DNA of 8,568 nt from NCBI GenBank assembly GCA_009774585.1, contig VSOA01000159.1, forward strand, positions 1-8,568, in the 5' to 3' direction. Of the stretch, positions 1 to 6,176 are shown piece by piece. This DNA is from Lachnospiraceae bacterium (GTDB lineage Bacteria; Bacillota; Clostridia; Lachnospirales; Lachnospiraceae). A program made the translations under genes and the position numbers. Numbering within the stretch: position 1 is the stretch's first letter; every line of letters begins with the position of its first letter. A model generated the notes under the pieces. The model was not told where the DNA came from. It saw only the letters and a list, made by a program, of their open reading frames with translations, and ran no database searches.

Positions 1-47
1 ATATAAACATCTTTGTTATTCTCTACACCAGTAATGGAAACATACAT
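1..47 (-). CDS. 5' end of a gene leaving the window; possible IS1634-like transposase
   Basis: Only the first 15 codons are present, read leftwards from ATG at 47-45: MYVSITGVENNKDVY, open to the window edge. A ribosome site GAGGTG (minus strand, 59-54) lies 6 bases before the ATG, which supports a real start. The opening resembles, from memory, the N-terminus of IS1634/IS4-type transposases of Lachnospiraceae, which begin with a short beta-strand and an 'NNKDVY' stretch. That match is a recollection over 15 residues, so the family call is weak; the existence of a gene start is better supported. If correct, one end of an insertion sequence lies between 48 and roughly 250. No terminal inverted repeat can be named, because the other end is outside the window. 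Confidence 0.45.
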   Translation of the reverse strand, partial: MYVSITGVENNKDVY

Positions 48-65
48 AAAAATCACCTCATAAGT

Positions 66-74
66 ATTATAACA
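66..74 (-). promoter_or_regulatory. Possible extended -10 promoter for the leftward gene
   Basis: On the minus strand TGTTATAAT (74-66) matches an extended -10 element (TG-N-TATAAT). No convincing -35 is found at 16-18 bases. Transcription would start near 59, almost on the ribosome site, which is unusually close and lowers confidence. A short inverted repeat GTGC-6 nt-GCAC (81-94) sits just upstream. Confidence 0.25.
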
Positions 75-248
75 CAATTAGTGCAAACTAGCACGTATTA
101 TTTTTTCAAATTTGACAAAAAAATAAGCCAAAAGCAGGATTAAATACAAGATTTGTGTGTTATGAGGTTTAAAAGGAAGTGTCAAACTACCGTGTATATT
201 TAAGATATGTGTATGAAGGGGATGGACGAACAGTCTGCGCGCAAACCG

Positions 249-278
249 TTTCCAATTTGATTGTTAATATGTTATGAT
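249..278 (+). promoter_or_regulatory. Possible promoter for the ArsC/Spx-like gene
   Basis: TATGAT at 273-278 is a good -10, and TTTCCA at 249-254 is a poor -35 at an 18-base spacing. The predicted start near 285 gives a leader of about 30 bases before ATG 316. The rest of 48-315 is AT-rich and shows no gene, RNA gene or convincing terminator. It contains a TTGACA at 112-117 without a matching -10. Confidence 0.35.
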
Positions 279-315
279 GAATAAAATTTAGTGAAACGGA
301 TTGGAGAATAGTATA

Positions 316-666
316 ATGTTGTTTTTAGAATACCCTAAATGCTCAACCTGCCAGAAAGCTAAAAAGTGGTTGGATGCGCATAATATCACGTATACGGACC
401 GCCACATTGTAGAGAACAACCCTTCTTATGAGGAGTTAAAGATGTGGTATGAGAAGAGCGGTCTTCCGCTTAAGAGGTTTTTCAATACAAGCGGTCTTAT
501 GTATAAGGATATGCAGCTTAAAGATAAGCTTCCGATTATGAGTGAGGAGGAGCAGTTAAAATTACTTGCGACTAACGGAATGCTTGTGAAGCGTCCGCTT
601 ATTGTAGATGAAAGTATTGTACTTACCGGATTTAAGGAAACGGAGTGGGCAGAAAAGCTGCAATAA
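316..666 (+). CDS. ArsC/Spx-family thioredoxin-fold protein (YusI-like)
   Basis: A 116-residue cytoplasmic protein of the ArsC/Spx/YffB family. The redox motif C9-S-T-C12 follows the first beta-strand (YPKCSTCQKAKKWL), matching the CxxC position of Spx and the catalytic Cys position of glutaredoxin-type arsenate reductases. The family RPL motif is at R93-P94-L95, and length is normal. The sequence closely recalls Bacillus subtilis YusI, including 'YEKSGL.LK.FFNTSG', 'KL..MSE.EQL.LLA..GML.KRPL' and 'GFKE'. YusI-type members are often labelled arsenate reductase, but their substrate is not established, and no ars genes lie beside this one. The start is ATG 316, with GGAGA (303-307) 8 bases upstream. 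An in-frame TTG at 301 would lack a ribosome site. A spacing of 102 bases to the next gene leaves co-transcription open. Confidence 0.9.
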   Translation: MLFLEYPKCSTCQKAKKWLDAHNITYTDRHIVENNPSYEELKMWYEKSGLPLKRFFNTSGLMYKDMQLKDKLPIMSEEEQLKLLATNGMLVKRPLIVDESIVLTGFKETEWAEKLQ

Positions 667-768
667 AAGTATCGTTGAATCTAAAATGGAAAATGGCAGC
701 CAAGGCAGGAGAAAAAAGCAGGGCTGTTACAATGAGAAAGAAACATAAAACGAGAGGAGTGGTTAAGA

Positions 769-1917
769 ATGGAGATACAAAAATATGAAAAAGAGTCCAT
801 TGGTGCAATAGGACAAGAAATTCCGAAGCTTGGGTTTGGCCTGATGCGGCTGCCGAAGAAAGGATTATCGATTGATATCCGGCAGACGGAGCAGATGGTG
901 GACGCTTTTTTGGAGGCAGGCTTTACATATTTTGATACCGCGTACGTTTACCCCGGTTCGGAAGCGGCGGCCAAAAAGGCCCTTGTAGACAGACATCCGA
1001 GAGAATCCTATACGCTGGCAACGAAACTGAATGTGATGATAGCGCCAACGGCGAAAATGGCTAAGAAGCAGTTTGAGACAAGTTTGGAGCGTACCGGTGC
1101 CGGATACTTTGACTATTATCTGTTACATGCTTTGATGGAGAATAACTATGCGAGATATGACAAACTGCACTTGTGGGATTTTGTAAATGAGCAGAAAGAA
1201 AAAGGTTTGATTAAGCATGTGGGATTTTCTTTTCATTCGGGACCACAGCTTTTGGAGAAACTGCTGCAGGAGCATCCGGAAGTGGATTTTGTGCAATTGC
1301 AGATTAACTATGCGGATTGGGAAAATCAATCCGTTACCTCGAGAGCAAATTATGAGGTCGCACGCAAATACGGGAAGTCCATTGTGATTATGGAACCGGT
1401 AAAAGGAGGTGCATTGGCGGAGCCGCCGGCTGAGGTGCAGAAGCTGTTTAAAGAGTATCAGCCGGATATGTCTTATGCATCATGGGCGATTCGGTTTGCG
1501 GCATCGCTAGATGGTATCCTCACGGTTCTTTCCGGTATGTCTGATACGCAGCAGATGGCGGATAATCTTTCTTACATGAAAGATTTCAAGCCGTTAAATG
1601 AAGAAGAGCAGAAGATTATTCAGGAAGCGCAGCGCATTCTCGGTAAATCCGCGACGATTCCCTGCACGGCATGTCGTTACTGTGTGGAGGGATGTCCGAA
1701 GAAGATTCCGATTCCCGAGATTTTCTCCGCCATGAATAAGCGTCTGGGAAGCGGACAGCTTTCAGAGGCATCGGAAGATTACTTAAAGGCGACGGAAGGT
1801 AAGGGCAAAGCGTCAGAGTGTATAGCCTGCGGACAATGCGAGCGCGCCTGTCCGCAGCATCTTGAGATTACGAAGCATCTGAAAGAATGCGAGGATGCTT
1901 TGGAAGCGGCTAAGTGA
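769..1917 (+). CDS. Aldo/keto reductase with C-terminal 2x[4Fe-4S] ferredoxin domain
   Basis: A 382-residue cytoplasmic oxidoreductase of the COG1453 type. The N-terminal TIM-barrel aldo/keto reductase domain (about 17-280) starts with LGFGLMRLP (21-29). It carries the catalytic tetrad pattern D56 (FDTAYVYPGSE), Y61, K86 (LATKL) and H120 (YYLLHAL), as in NADPH-dependent reductases. The C-terminal domain has two [4Fe-4S] ligand sets: C299-x2-C302-x2-C305-x3-C309-P and C351-x2-C354-x2-C357-x3-C361-P. The Fe-S domain implies electron exchange with a ferredoxin-like partner or cofactor recycling in an anaerobe; the physiological substrate is unknown. The start ATG 769 follows AGGAG (755-759) by 9 bases. 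The preceding gap (667-768) holds a 5-bp hairpin CAGCC/GGCTG with no T-run, so no terminator is called. It ends 66 bases before the convergent tag gene, and that gap shows no clear terminator. Confidence 0.93.
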   Translation: MEIQKYEKESIGAIGQEIPKLGFGLMRLPKKGLSIDIRQTEQMVDAFLEAGFTYFDTAYVYPGSEAAAKKALVDRHPRESYTLATKLNVMIAPTAKMAKKQFETSLERTGAGYFDYYLLHALMENNYARYDKLHLWDFVNEQKEKGLIKHVGFSFHSGPQLLEKLLQEHPEVDFVQLQINYADWENQSVTSRANYEVARKYGKSIVIMEPVKGGALAEPPAEVQKLFKEYQPDMSYASWAIRFAASLDGILTVLSGMSDTQQMADNLSYMKDFKPLNEEEQKIIQEAQRILGKSATIPCTACRYCVEGCPKKIPIPEIFSAMNKRLGSGQLSEASEDYLKATEGKGKASECIACGQCERACPQHLEITKHLKECEDALEAAK

Positions 1918-1983
1918 ATTAGGTATTGAACCGGCGGACAAAGCGGGGCTGGAATAGATATCGTAATAGATGCGACAGTGGTG

Positions 1984-2538
1984 TTAATGTGCCAGAAAAC
2001 AACCGTCTTCATGGGAATAAATTACACCTACTGCCTGCAAGTAAGAATAGATGATCACTGTTCCTACGAATTTCATGCCCCGTTTCTGCAGGTCCTTTGA
2101 TATTTGGTCGGATAAAGGGGAACTAACCCGATCATTTTCATAAATCACTTCACCGTTCGTCCAATGCCAGAGATAGTCGGCGAAGTTTCCGTATTCTTCT
2201 TGTATCTGACGAAAGACGCGGGCATTGCCAACTGCGGCGCGAATTTTCAGACGATTTCGGATGATTCCCGGATTTTGCCGTAGTTCGTCCATTTTTGTTT
2301 CATCATATGCGCATACTTTGGCTAAATCAAACCCATCGAATGCCTGACGGAACGCCTCCTGCTTGTTCAGGACACATTCCCATGAAAGTCCGGCCTGAAA
2401 ACATTCTAATATCAGCATTTCAAATAATTTGTGGTCATCGTGAACTGGCACGCCCCATTCCTCATCGTGGTAGCGAAGATAAAGCTCGTTGTTCGGATTT
2501 GCCCATTTGCATCTTGTTTTGCCGTCTTTCCATTCCAT
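1984..2538 (-). CDS. tag: DNA-3-methyladenine glycosylase I
   Basis: A 184-residue base-excision repair enzyme that removes 3-methyladenine from alkylated DNA, leaving an abasic site. It aligns by eye along its whole length with Escherichia coli Tag. The four zinc ligands are present: C10 (TRCKW), H24 (YHDEEWGVP), H176 and C180 (SHEDGC). The substrate-pocket motif LFEMLILECFQAGLSW contains E40 and W53, with Y23 just before H24. The helix-hairpin-helix region includes NPGIIRNRLKIRAAVGNA (89-106), and KFVGT (156-160) is the typical C-terminal motif. The start is ATG at 2538-2536, chosen because AGGAG (minus strand, 2553-2549) lies 10 bases upstream; a Met 14 codons earlier (2580) lacks one. It is divergent from the phosphoesterase operon and convergent with the aldo/keto reductase, so it is probably transcribed alone. 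Confidence 0.95.
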   Translation of the reverse strand: MEWKDGKTRCKWANPNNELYLRYHDEEWGVPVHDDHKLFEMLILECFQAGLSWECVLNKQEAFRQAFDGFDLAKVCAYDETKMDELRQNPGIIRNRLKIRAAVGNARVFRQIQEEYGNFADYLWHWTNGEVIYENDRVSSPLSDQISKDLQKRGMKFVGTVIIYSYLQAVGVIYSHEDGCFLAH

Positions 2539-2600
2539 GCTGATATGTCTCCTGTATTTGATAAATTTTTCATAATGCATACTGATATGACTTTGGATTT

Positions 2601-2609
2601 ATTTTATCA
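2601..2609 (-). promoter_or_regulatory. Possible extended -10 promoter for tag
   Basis: On the minus strand TGATAAAAT (2609-2601) is an extended -10 with five of six consensus bases. The -35 region at 17 bases is poor (TGTTCA). Transcription would begin near 2594, giving a leader of about 55 bases before the tag ATG. Confidence 0.3.
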
Positions 2610-2623
2610 CAACAAGATGTTGT
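2609..2623. repeat. Short inverted repeat in the divergent control region
   Basis: ACAACA-AGA-TGTTGT is a perfect 6-bp inverted repeat with a 3-base centre. It abuts the possible tag -10 and lies 28 bases upstream of the -35 of the rightward promoter. That is a plausible operator position between two divergent transcripts, but a 6-bp arm in AT-rich DNA can occur by chance. Confidence 0.3.
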
Positions 2624-2650
2624 TGAACACTTTATATTGTCTTAATTGCT

Positions 2651-2678
2651 TTGAAACCGGCGAAGTATATAATATAAT
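2651..2678 (+). promoter_or_regulatory. Sigma-A-type promoter of the phosphoesterase/NTPase cassette
   Basis: TTGAAA (2651-2656), a 16-base spacer and a perfect TATAAT (2673-2678). The predicted start near 2685 leaves a leader of about 90 bases before ATG 2777. This is the only good rightward promoter in the 238-base gap between tag and the phosphoesterase gene, and it probably drives all genes to 6392. Confidence 0.6.
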
Positions 2679-2776
2679 TAGATTTATAATTTCTTGTGAA
2701 GAGCAGGATGGACTGCATATTATACGGAGCAGATATACCAAGGAAAAAATGTCAGAATACACAGGAGGACAAAAGC

Positions 2777-3562
2777 ATGGATAACAGTTTCAAGTGGCTT
2801 CATTTGTCGGATTTTCACATAGGCAAAGATAATTACGGACAGATTAAATTATTTAAGTATCTTCATGAACATATGAGCCAGAATAAGAAAAAAGGCTTTT
2901 TTCCGGACGCCGTTTTTATTACGGGGGATATTGCGAATAAAGGACAGGCAGATGAATATGATATGTTTCTTAAAGAGTTTATTGAGCCGTTATCTGAGAT
3001 ATATGAATCGGTACCTCGGATATATATTGTTCCGGGGAATCATGACATAAACAGAGGACAGTGCGAGCAGGCAGCGAAGGCATTGTATACTGTTTTGGAG
3101 GAACCCGGCAGCAAGTTTTTTGATGCAGATGAGACAGGGCTTCAGAAACGCAGGGAGATTATTCCGAGGTTCGAAAATTTTATTGATTTTGTGAGTAAAA
3201 CAGGGGAAGATATATGCTTTCCGGTGAAGAGCATATTTGATGAAAAGGGAGCGTTTACCGATATTGTATCCATAGGACAGAAAAAAATCGGCATTATCGG
3301 TTTGAATACGGCATGGTTGTCTAATTCCGATAAGGATAAAGAGAAGTTAACACCGGGTAAATATATTCTTGAGGAAGCGCTTGATGCTGTCAAGGATTGT
3401 GAATATAAGATTGTGCTTGGTCATCATCCGTTAGACTGGCTGCAGGGGGAACAGGGACAGCAGGTTGGAACGCTGTTAGCTAAAAATAAAGCGATGTATC
3501 TTCACGGTCATATGCACAAAACAGCGGAAATTTTCTGCTGGCATATCATAGGTATTCATTGA
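2777..3562 (+). CDS. Calcineurin-like metallophosphoesterase module (N-terminal part of split gene)
   Basis: A 261-residue reading frame with the complete metal-binding signature of the calcineurin-like phosphoesterase superfamily: D12-x-H14 (LSDFHIG), G50-D51 (TGDIANKG), G87-N88-H89-D90 (PGNHDINRG), H216 (LGHHPLD) and G244-H245-M-H247. The enzyme should bind two divalent metals and hydrolyse a phosphoester; the substrate (nucleic acid, nucleotide or protein) cannot be read from the sequence. There is no signal peptide or membrane segment, so it is cytoplasmic. The start is ATG 2777, 8 bases after a perfect AGGAGG (2763-2768). An in-frame GTG at 2696 has no ribosome site. All metal ligands lie before the frameshift, so a truncated product could in principle keep an active core, although the last strands of the fold fall in the other frame. 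Confidence 0.88.
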   Translation: MDNSFKWLHLSDFHIGKDNYGQIKLFKYLHEHMSQNKKKGFFPDAVFITGDIANKGQADEYDMFLKEFIEPLSEIYESVPRIYIVPGNHDINRGQCEQAAKALYTVLEEPGSKFFDADETGLQKRREIIPRFENFIDFVSKTGEDICFPVKSIFDEKGAFTDIVSIGQKKIGIIGLNTAWLSNSDKDKEKLTPGKYILEEALDAVKDCEYKIVLGHHPLDWLQGEQGQQVGTLLAKNKAMYLHGHMHKTAEIFCWHIIGIH

Positions 3563-5622
3563 TATTACAAAGCGGTGCGGCTTTTCAGGCAAGAGAAGAT
3601 GAGATATATTATAATTCATTGCAATGGGGTGAACTGGATTTTCAAAGTAATATGGTCACAATTAAACCTAAAAAGTGGTCTGAGAAAAGGCAGGAGTTTT
3701 GTATGGATTCACCAGACAGATTATTGAGGGGCCGCCACGAGGAAGGGCAGGACTACAGGCAGTTTCCTTATGTGCCAGAGGATTCGGCTGGGCAGTCTAC
3801 GAAAGATGAGAAGCTGATAAAATCACTTACCGGATGGCAACATATTAAGCAGCAGTCTGACGGGAAAACGGAACCGCCGTCAGATGATGAGATACTGAAA
3901 TATTTTGACGGCAAAGAGCCGGATTATAAGCATATCTGTTCTTCACGTATCCCGACAAGAAAAATTGTTACGACCATAACAAAAGATTTTATCAGATGCA
4001 ACGAAGAAAACGGAAGAAAATGCGGATTGATCATTGGCGCAGGCGGAGAGGGGAAAACAACGGTTTTACTACAGACGGTCAGAGAGTTGACGGAAAAATA
4101 CCGCTGGCATGCACTCGTACTAAAATACTCAAGTAAACATACGGAGATACCGATTGATAAGATTCTGGAGGTAACAGGGAAAGGAAACTGGATTATTTGT
4201 GCAGATGATTGTTTTCCGGTTGCCAATAAATTATTTGCGCTGCTTAAAGAATTATCTAAGCAAGGAAGGCGGCATGTTCATTTGCTGTTATGTGCCCGTA
4301 AGATGGATTGGAAGAACAGCAAAGCAGATCAATACTCATGGAATACTTATTCAAGCTATAGCCGCTATCAGTTAAGAGGAATTGAGGAAGAGGATGCGAA
4401 AGAAATCGTAACCGCATGGGCAGCTCTAGGGAAAAAGGGATTAGGTAAATTAAGCGATTTAAGCATACCGGAGGCAACCCGGAAATTGTGTTTGTCCGCT
4501 AAAGATGAGATGGATAAAGGCGATTCGGATGAAGGTGCGCTGCTGGGAGCCATGCTGACTGCCAGATATGGGGAAGAACTGGATGAGCATGTCCGCAATA
4601 TGTTATTGCGGTTAAGGGAAATAAAGTTACAGAAATCAAAAGGAACTACGCTTCTTGATGTTTATGCCTATATTGCGGCAATGCATTCAGAAGGGTTGGA
4701 TTTGCTATATAAAGAAGTCATAGCACAGGTATACGCATTACGAACGGGTGATGTAAGGAAATATATATTAGTTCCGCTGGGGGATGAGGCCGCGACCGCG
4801 GTAAACGGGGAAGTGGTCTATACAAGACATATTTTTATCGCGAGGGCAGCGCGGAAGATTATGGAGGATGAATTTGATTATGATTTCAATGAAATATTTA
4901 TTGAACTTAGTAAGGCAGCCATGGATGTTATTAACGAAGTCGGAGTAAAACCGGAATACGTTGCTTGGAAATATTTAGGAGATCACTTTATTGAGAAGAA
5001 TAATTGGCTGGCGTTTGAACTATATCGGAACGTGTTGGAGAAGAGTCCTAAGGATCCTCAGATGACGGTGCATTTGTCCGGAAAGTATAGAGAATCGGGA
5101 GATTATCAGAAAGCATTGGCATTATTTGAGAATGAAGAGGAAAAAATTGATCACCGTTCGTTTTTCTGTGAATGGGCTTTGGTGGAAGCAAATGTGGGAC
5201 AAAAAACAAAAAGTGTGTGTCTCTCCGCGCTATCGTTATCAGATGAAATCGCAACAAAGACGCTGGATAAAGAAACAGCCTGTAAAAACTTACATGCAAT
5301 CGCTTATACATTCCGTGAATTGTATTCACAGGATAGTAATGCTGACTATCAACGGGCGGCTTTGTCGGCGATCAGGCTTGGCGAGATGATTGATAAGGAG
5401 GATGCCAAAATCAAACAGTTTATTCAAAATACGCTTCCGAAATTTGCTTCTCAGATTGTGACGGAGGATATAAAATATGACGAGTGTCTGCGGAAGGGTA
5501 TTGAGACTGCGGCGTTAAATGCGGAGTTGAATTTTAAGAACTGGATTCCGCATATGGACACTTTAAGATTTGAGCAACTATTTGCATTGGCGGAGTGGTC
5601 TTATGATAAGAAACGGAAATGA
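3559..5622 (+). CDS. P-loop NTPase (STAND/NACHT-like) with TPR-like C-terminus, C-terminal part of split gene
   Basis: A 687-residue frame if counted from TTG 3559, which overlaps the upstream TGA as TTGA; no good ribosome site precedes it. Residues 1-50 (ILQSGAAFQAREDEIYYN, LQWGELDF, KPKKWSEK) look like the end of the phosphoesterase domain. The NTPase follows: Walker A GAGGEGKTT (160-168), Walker B-like WIICADDC with D216-D217, and LLLCARKMDW with R247 at a sensor-1-like position. A helical region 'YQLRGIEEEDAKEIVTAW' (270-287) and a winged-helix-like part with RHIFIARAA (423-431) come next. From about 468 to 550 helical pairs of TPR type are visible (AFELYRNVLEKSPKDP, YRESGDYQKALALFENEEE). 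The arrangement fits STAND-type signal-transduction NTPases, in which C-terminal repeats sense a trigger. The family is assigned from motifs only. Its end overlaps the next gene by 20 bases. Confidence 0.8.
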   Translation: MILQSGAAFQAREDEIYYNSLQWGELDFQSNMVTIKPKKWSEKRQEFCMDSPDRLLRGRHEEGQDYRQFPYVPEDSAGQSTKDEKLIKSLTGWQHIKQQSDGKTEPPSDDEILKYFDGKEPDYKHICSSRIPTRKIVTTITKDFIRCNEENGRKCGLIIGAGGEGKTTVLLQTVRELTEKYRWHALVLKYSSKHTEIPIDKILEVTGKGNWIICADDCFPVANKLFALLKELSKQGRRHVHLLLCARKMDWKNSKADQYSWNTYSSYSRYQLRGIEEEDAKEIVTAWAALGKKGLGKLSDLSIPEATRKLCLSAKDEMDKGDSDEGALLGAMLTARYGEELDEHVRNMLLRLREIKLQKSKGTTLLDVYAYIAAMHSEGLDLLYKEVIAQVYALRTGDVRKYILVPLGDEAATAVNGEVVYTRHIFIARAARKIMEDEFDYDFNEIFIELSKAAMDVINEVGVKPEYVAWKYLGDHFIEKNNWLAFELYRNVLEKSPKDPQMTVHLSGKYRESGDYQKALALFENEEEKIDHRSFFCEWALVEANVGQKTKSVCLSALSLSDEIATKTLDKETACKNLHAIAYTFRELYSQDSNADYQRAALSAIRLGEMIDKEDAKIKQFIQNTLPKFASQIVTEDIKYDECLRKGIETAALNAELNFKNWIPHMDTLRFEQLFALAEWSYDKKRK

Positions 5623-6163
5623 CGAATATGATTTAATCAGGAATATTGTTTGTACGCAAGGATATGATGAACAGGTATCTTCTGTCTTGTGCTCAATGCT
5701 TGGATACATGCGGGATTCACATTGGATAGGCGGCTGTCATGCCGCCTGTTCTGTTATATATGTCGCGTTGTCCGAACTGGGATATCATGTCGAATTGTGT
5801 CTTGGAGAGGTTAAGGCGGGTGCGTTATATTTTGAACATTCATGGATTATGCTGGACAGTAAGGTCATAGATATTGCTGTAGCGATGATTCCGGCAGGTG
5901 ATTTCAATGCTTTAGGTCCTGTGATCTTAGATACGAATATTGGGACAAATCAGAGACATAAGCTGCAATATGGCGTATATAGGAGCGGACTGGATAGGGA
6001 AACAGAAAAGGTAAGAAACATGCCTTTCGTGGAATATATGGATAATTACCCTAAGGCTCAAGGCGGGCTATGGGGAGTTCTTCAATTTGTCTTTCCGGGG
6101 GCGGAAGATATCAAAAATCTGAGAGAACATTATAAGGATACAATGAGACATTATGTAAGATAA
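5603..6163 (+). CDS. Transglutaminase/papain-fold-like protein, candidate Cys-His-Asp hydrolase
   Basis: A 186-residue soluble protein of no firmly recognised family. Its core resembles transglutaminase-like cysteine enzymes, including the McjB C-terminal (lasso-peptide protease) type. C45 in GGCHAAC starts a helix that reaches G60 fifteen residues later, followed by a strand (VELCLGEV). H79 lies in FEHSWIML and D90 in KVIDIAV, giving the Cys...His...Asp order of that fold. The remainder (about 95-186) is not recognised. The start ATG 5603 has GGAG (5592-5595) 7 bases upstream; the in-frame TTG 5570 has no ribosome site. The gene overlaps the NTPase gene by 20 bases, implying translational coupling and a shared task. 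It could be a protease or amidase acting with the NTPase, or an inactive homologue; activity is inferred from the three residues. Confidence 0.7.
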   Translation: MIRNGNDEYDLIRNIVCTQGYDEQVSSVLCSMLGYMRDSHWIGGCHAACSVIYVALSELGYHVELCLGEVKAGALYFEHSWIMLDSKVIDIAVAMIPAGDFNALGPVILDTNIGTNQRHKLQYGVYRSGLDRETEKVRNMPFVEYMDNYPKAQGGLWGVLQFVFPGAEDIKNLREHYKDTMRHYVR

Positions 6164-6176
6164 GGGAGGGGAGCAG

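Larger units (their letters stand above)
2777..5622 (+). pseudogene. Interrupted metallophosphoesterase-NTPase-TPR gene taken as one unit
   Basis: The two reading frames 2777-3562 and 3559-5622 look like one gene split by a -1 frameshift. The phosphoesterase frame is coherent through HGHMHK (243-248), then gives 13 unlikely residues ending FCWHIIGIH and TGA (3560-3562). The -1 frame upstream of 3559 is open and reads NSGNFLLAYHRYSLILQSG, a natural continuation of a phosphoesterase fold into the second frame's ILQSGAAFQAREDEI. Adding one A to the run at 3518-3521, or one T to 3531-3534, restores a single frame of 949 codons including stop (948 residues). No classical X-XXY-YYZ slippery heptamer is in phase here, so a point deletion or a sequencing/assembly error is likelier than programmed frameshifting. 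Whether the gene is inactive, phase-switched or an artefact cannot be decided from one sequence. Confidence 0.65.

Noticed and set aside
207..260. 17-codon ORF (MCMKGMDEQSARKPFPI) upstream of the ArsC-like gene
   Set aside because: No clear ribosome site for the first Met and no similarity recognised; open frames this short are expected by chance.
301..315. TTG start five codons upstream of the ArsC/Spx-like gene
   Set aside because: The TTG and GGAGA themselves form the ribosome site for ATG 316; family members begin only a few residues before the first beta-strand.
691..727. Hairpin CAGCC/GGCTG between the ArsC-like and aldo/keto reductase genes as a terminator
   Set aside because: Five pairs with a 19-base loop and no following T-run.
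2539..2580. 14-codon N-terminal extension of tag
   Set aside because: No ribosome site at 2580; AGGAG is well placed for 2538, and the family starts just before the zinc Cys.
2696..2776. 27-codon N-terminal extension of the phosphoesterase from GTG 2696
   Set aside because: No ribosome site precedes GTG 2696, whereas a perfect AGGAGG lies 8 bases before ATG 2777, and the domain begins right after that Met (FKWLHLSDFH).
3515..3540. Programmed -1 ribosomal frameshift site
   Set aside because: In-phase codons around the break (CAC AAA ACA GCG GAA ATT TTC) do not form an X-XXY-YYZ heptamer; the runs of four A and four T are also short for transcriptional slippage.
5570..5602. TTG 5570 start for the transglutaminase-like gene
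   Set aside because: No ribosome site; GGAG sits 7 bases before ATG 5603.
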